Of a stretch of DNA of 64,000 nucleotides, positions 63,034 through 64,000 are shown in pieces (the stretch's first letter is position 1; the number at the start of each line of letters is the position of its first letter). The notes beneath the pieces are model-generated. The model worked only from the letters and a program-made list of their open reading frames with translations, did not search any database and was not told where the DNA came from. The stretch is from Chelydra serpentina (Eukaryota > Chordata > Testudines > Chelydridae): positions 24,632,001 to 24,696,000 of the forward strand of contig JBAIAC010000033.1 in NCBI GenBank assembly GCA_037349315.1. The letters run 5' to 3'. Both the position numbers and the translations under genes were made by a program.

Positions 63034-64000
63034 GTAAAGGCTCTAAAAAACCCAGCAACATTCCAACCATGCTGCTTCATGGGGGGGAAAACGGCAGGGC
63101 ATGTGCTTCCTCATGGGACAGAATAGGCTGAAAGTGTTGGCACGATAGGAACGTTAAGAAACAGTCCATCACTTAAGTTATGTTTTGTCCTTAGTGAATG
63201 TGGAGTTGGCCGAAAGAGTCAAGTTAGCAGCACCAGAGACGGAGTTCCTTTTCGTTCACCACCCACGCTAACACAGGCAATTACAGATCAAGCTTCCCCC
63301 TTCCTGGGCCTCACTCCTGATCAATAGTGTGTGTCGGAGCCTGATTGCCCCTCTCAGTCAGACCTTAACCACTCTAACAGGCAGATTGGGGTACTGGGGT
63401 TTTTGATGTGAATACTGCCCCCCCCCCTCCCACACACACACCACTTTCACACAGGCCCAACAGCCATTGGGTGGGAATTGAACTAGAACCTAATTGCTTT
63501 TAAAGTTCCAAATCTTCCTTTATATAACCGACTGCAACGCAATTCAGCTTCATGGCTCTCCTAGCAAGGGCAGGAATGGATGTCAGTATCTGCGCTGCTG
63601 TGCCAGGAAATGCTGCTTCTAGCACGTGTGTACCGCCACAGCGGAACTGACTCCTTCCTGGCCCGAGTCCTTCCCCAGTAGCTTTCCATTGTGTGGCTGC
63701 ACCATGGTCACAGCAGTGAGGCTGCTCAAACCCACATGGTTTTCAATCTGTAGTTTAAAAATTTAGTTTTGAGGTAATAACTTTACAGGAGTCCCCCTTA
63801 TCCACACATCCCAGCACTGTTACAGTGAAGTAGGCCAAAGCAGAGCTGCTTGCTCTTGCAGCTAGTTAAATGTGCCAGTAAACAGAGCATCTCTGTGCCT
63901 ATGTGGTACCCATGGTTTTGCACCATCCATTGGTGGCAGTGGGCTTCACGTTGGGAAAATCTCACACACACCCACACACCCGTGGGGGAGGATTTAACTG
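63034..64000 (+). other. POLG: POLG intron 21 (partial)
   Basis: No further exon found: the expected C-terminal block is not present in any frame. Contains a C8-C9 plus (CA)n tract near 63,420-63,445. Confidence 0.75.

Overview
The window is vertebrate nuclear DNA, most likely from a turtle (at least a sauropsid). The evidence is the split POLG gene, the MIR9-3 / tRNA-Arg / POLG gene order known from human 15q26, and a repeat load of CR1 LINEs, Penelope-like elements with long GAAAGCTTATGC-bearing tails, Gmr1-type Gypsy, and hAT and Harbinger MITEs, a mix I associate with turtles. Species-level assignment is inference.

Layout. (1) 1-19.6 kb: a transposon-poor, CpG-island-rich block. It holds the microRNA gene mir-9-3 on the minus strand near 525-615 and, by inference, the promoter(s) and introns of its long non-coding host transcript, which would read leftwards. 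It also contains a 680-bp GATA tetranucleotide array, four CpG-rich blocks and two perfect CRE palindromes. I see no protein gene here. (2) 19.6-44.4 kb: a transposon-dense spacer. It carries Penelope-like tails in inverted pairs, a Penelope reverse transcriptase remnant (minus strand), a young but crippled LTR retrotransposon (24,879-29,322, 408-bp LTRs, 5-bp target duplication, tRNA-Leu-type primer site), several MITEs with recognisable target duplications, a CR1 fragment, an apparently intact 732-codon hAT transposase, and a Penelope endonuclease fragment split by another hAT MITE. (3) 44.48-64 kb: a tRNA-Arg(TCG) gene on the minus strand, back to back with POLG on the plus strand. Twenty coding exons of POLG are present (exons 2-21 if exon 1 is non-coding as in mammals), reading about 1,135 codons through all exonuclease and polymerase motifs. 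The last one or two exons lie beyond the right edge.

How the parts work together: POLG encodes the catalytic subunit of the mitochondrial replicative DNA polymerase. The tRNA gene is Pol III transcribed and leaves only about 260 bp for a shared divergent promoter. mir-9-3 is a neural microRNA and is probably served by the conserved non-coding block. The transposon layer is mainly parasitic, but one MITE abuts the exon 4 splice acceptor of POLG and appears to have duplicated the branch-site-like sequence. The most unusual items are the Gmr1-type LTR element (near-identical LTRs, open 1,041-codon frame, all visible catalytic sites altered), the intact hAT transposase, the hammerhead-like Penelope tails, and an AUG-led overlapping frame at the POLG start in the frame used by mammalian POLGARF.
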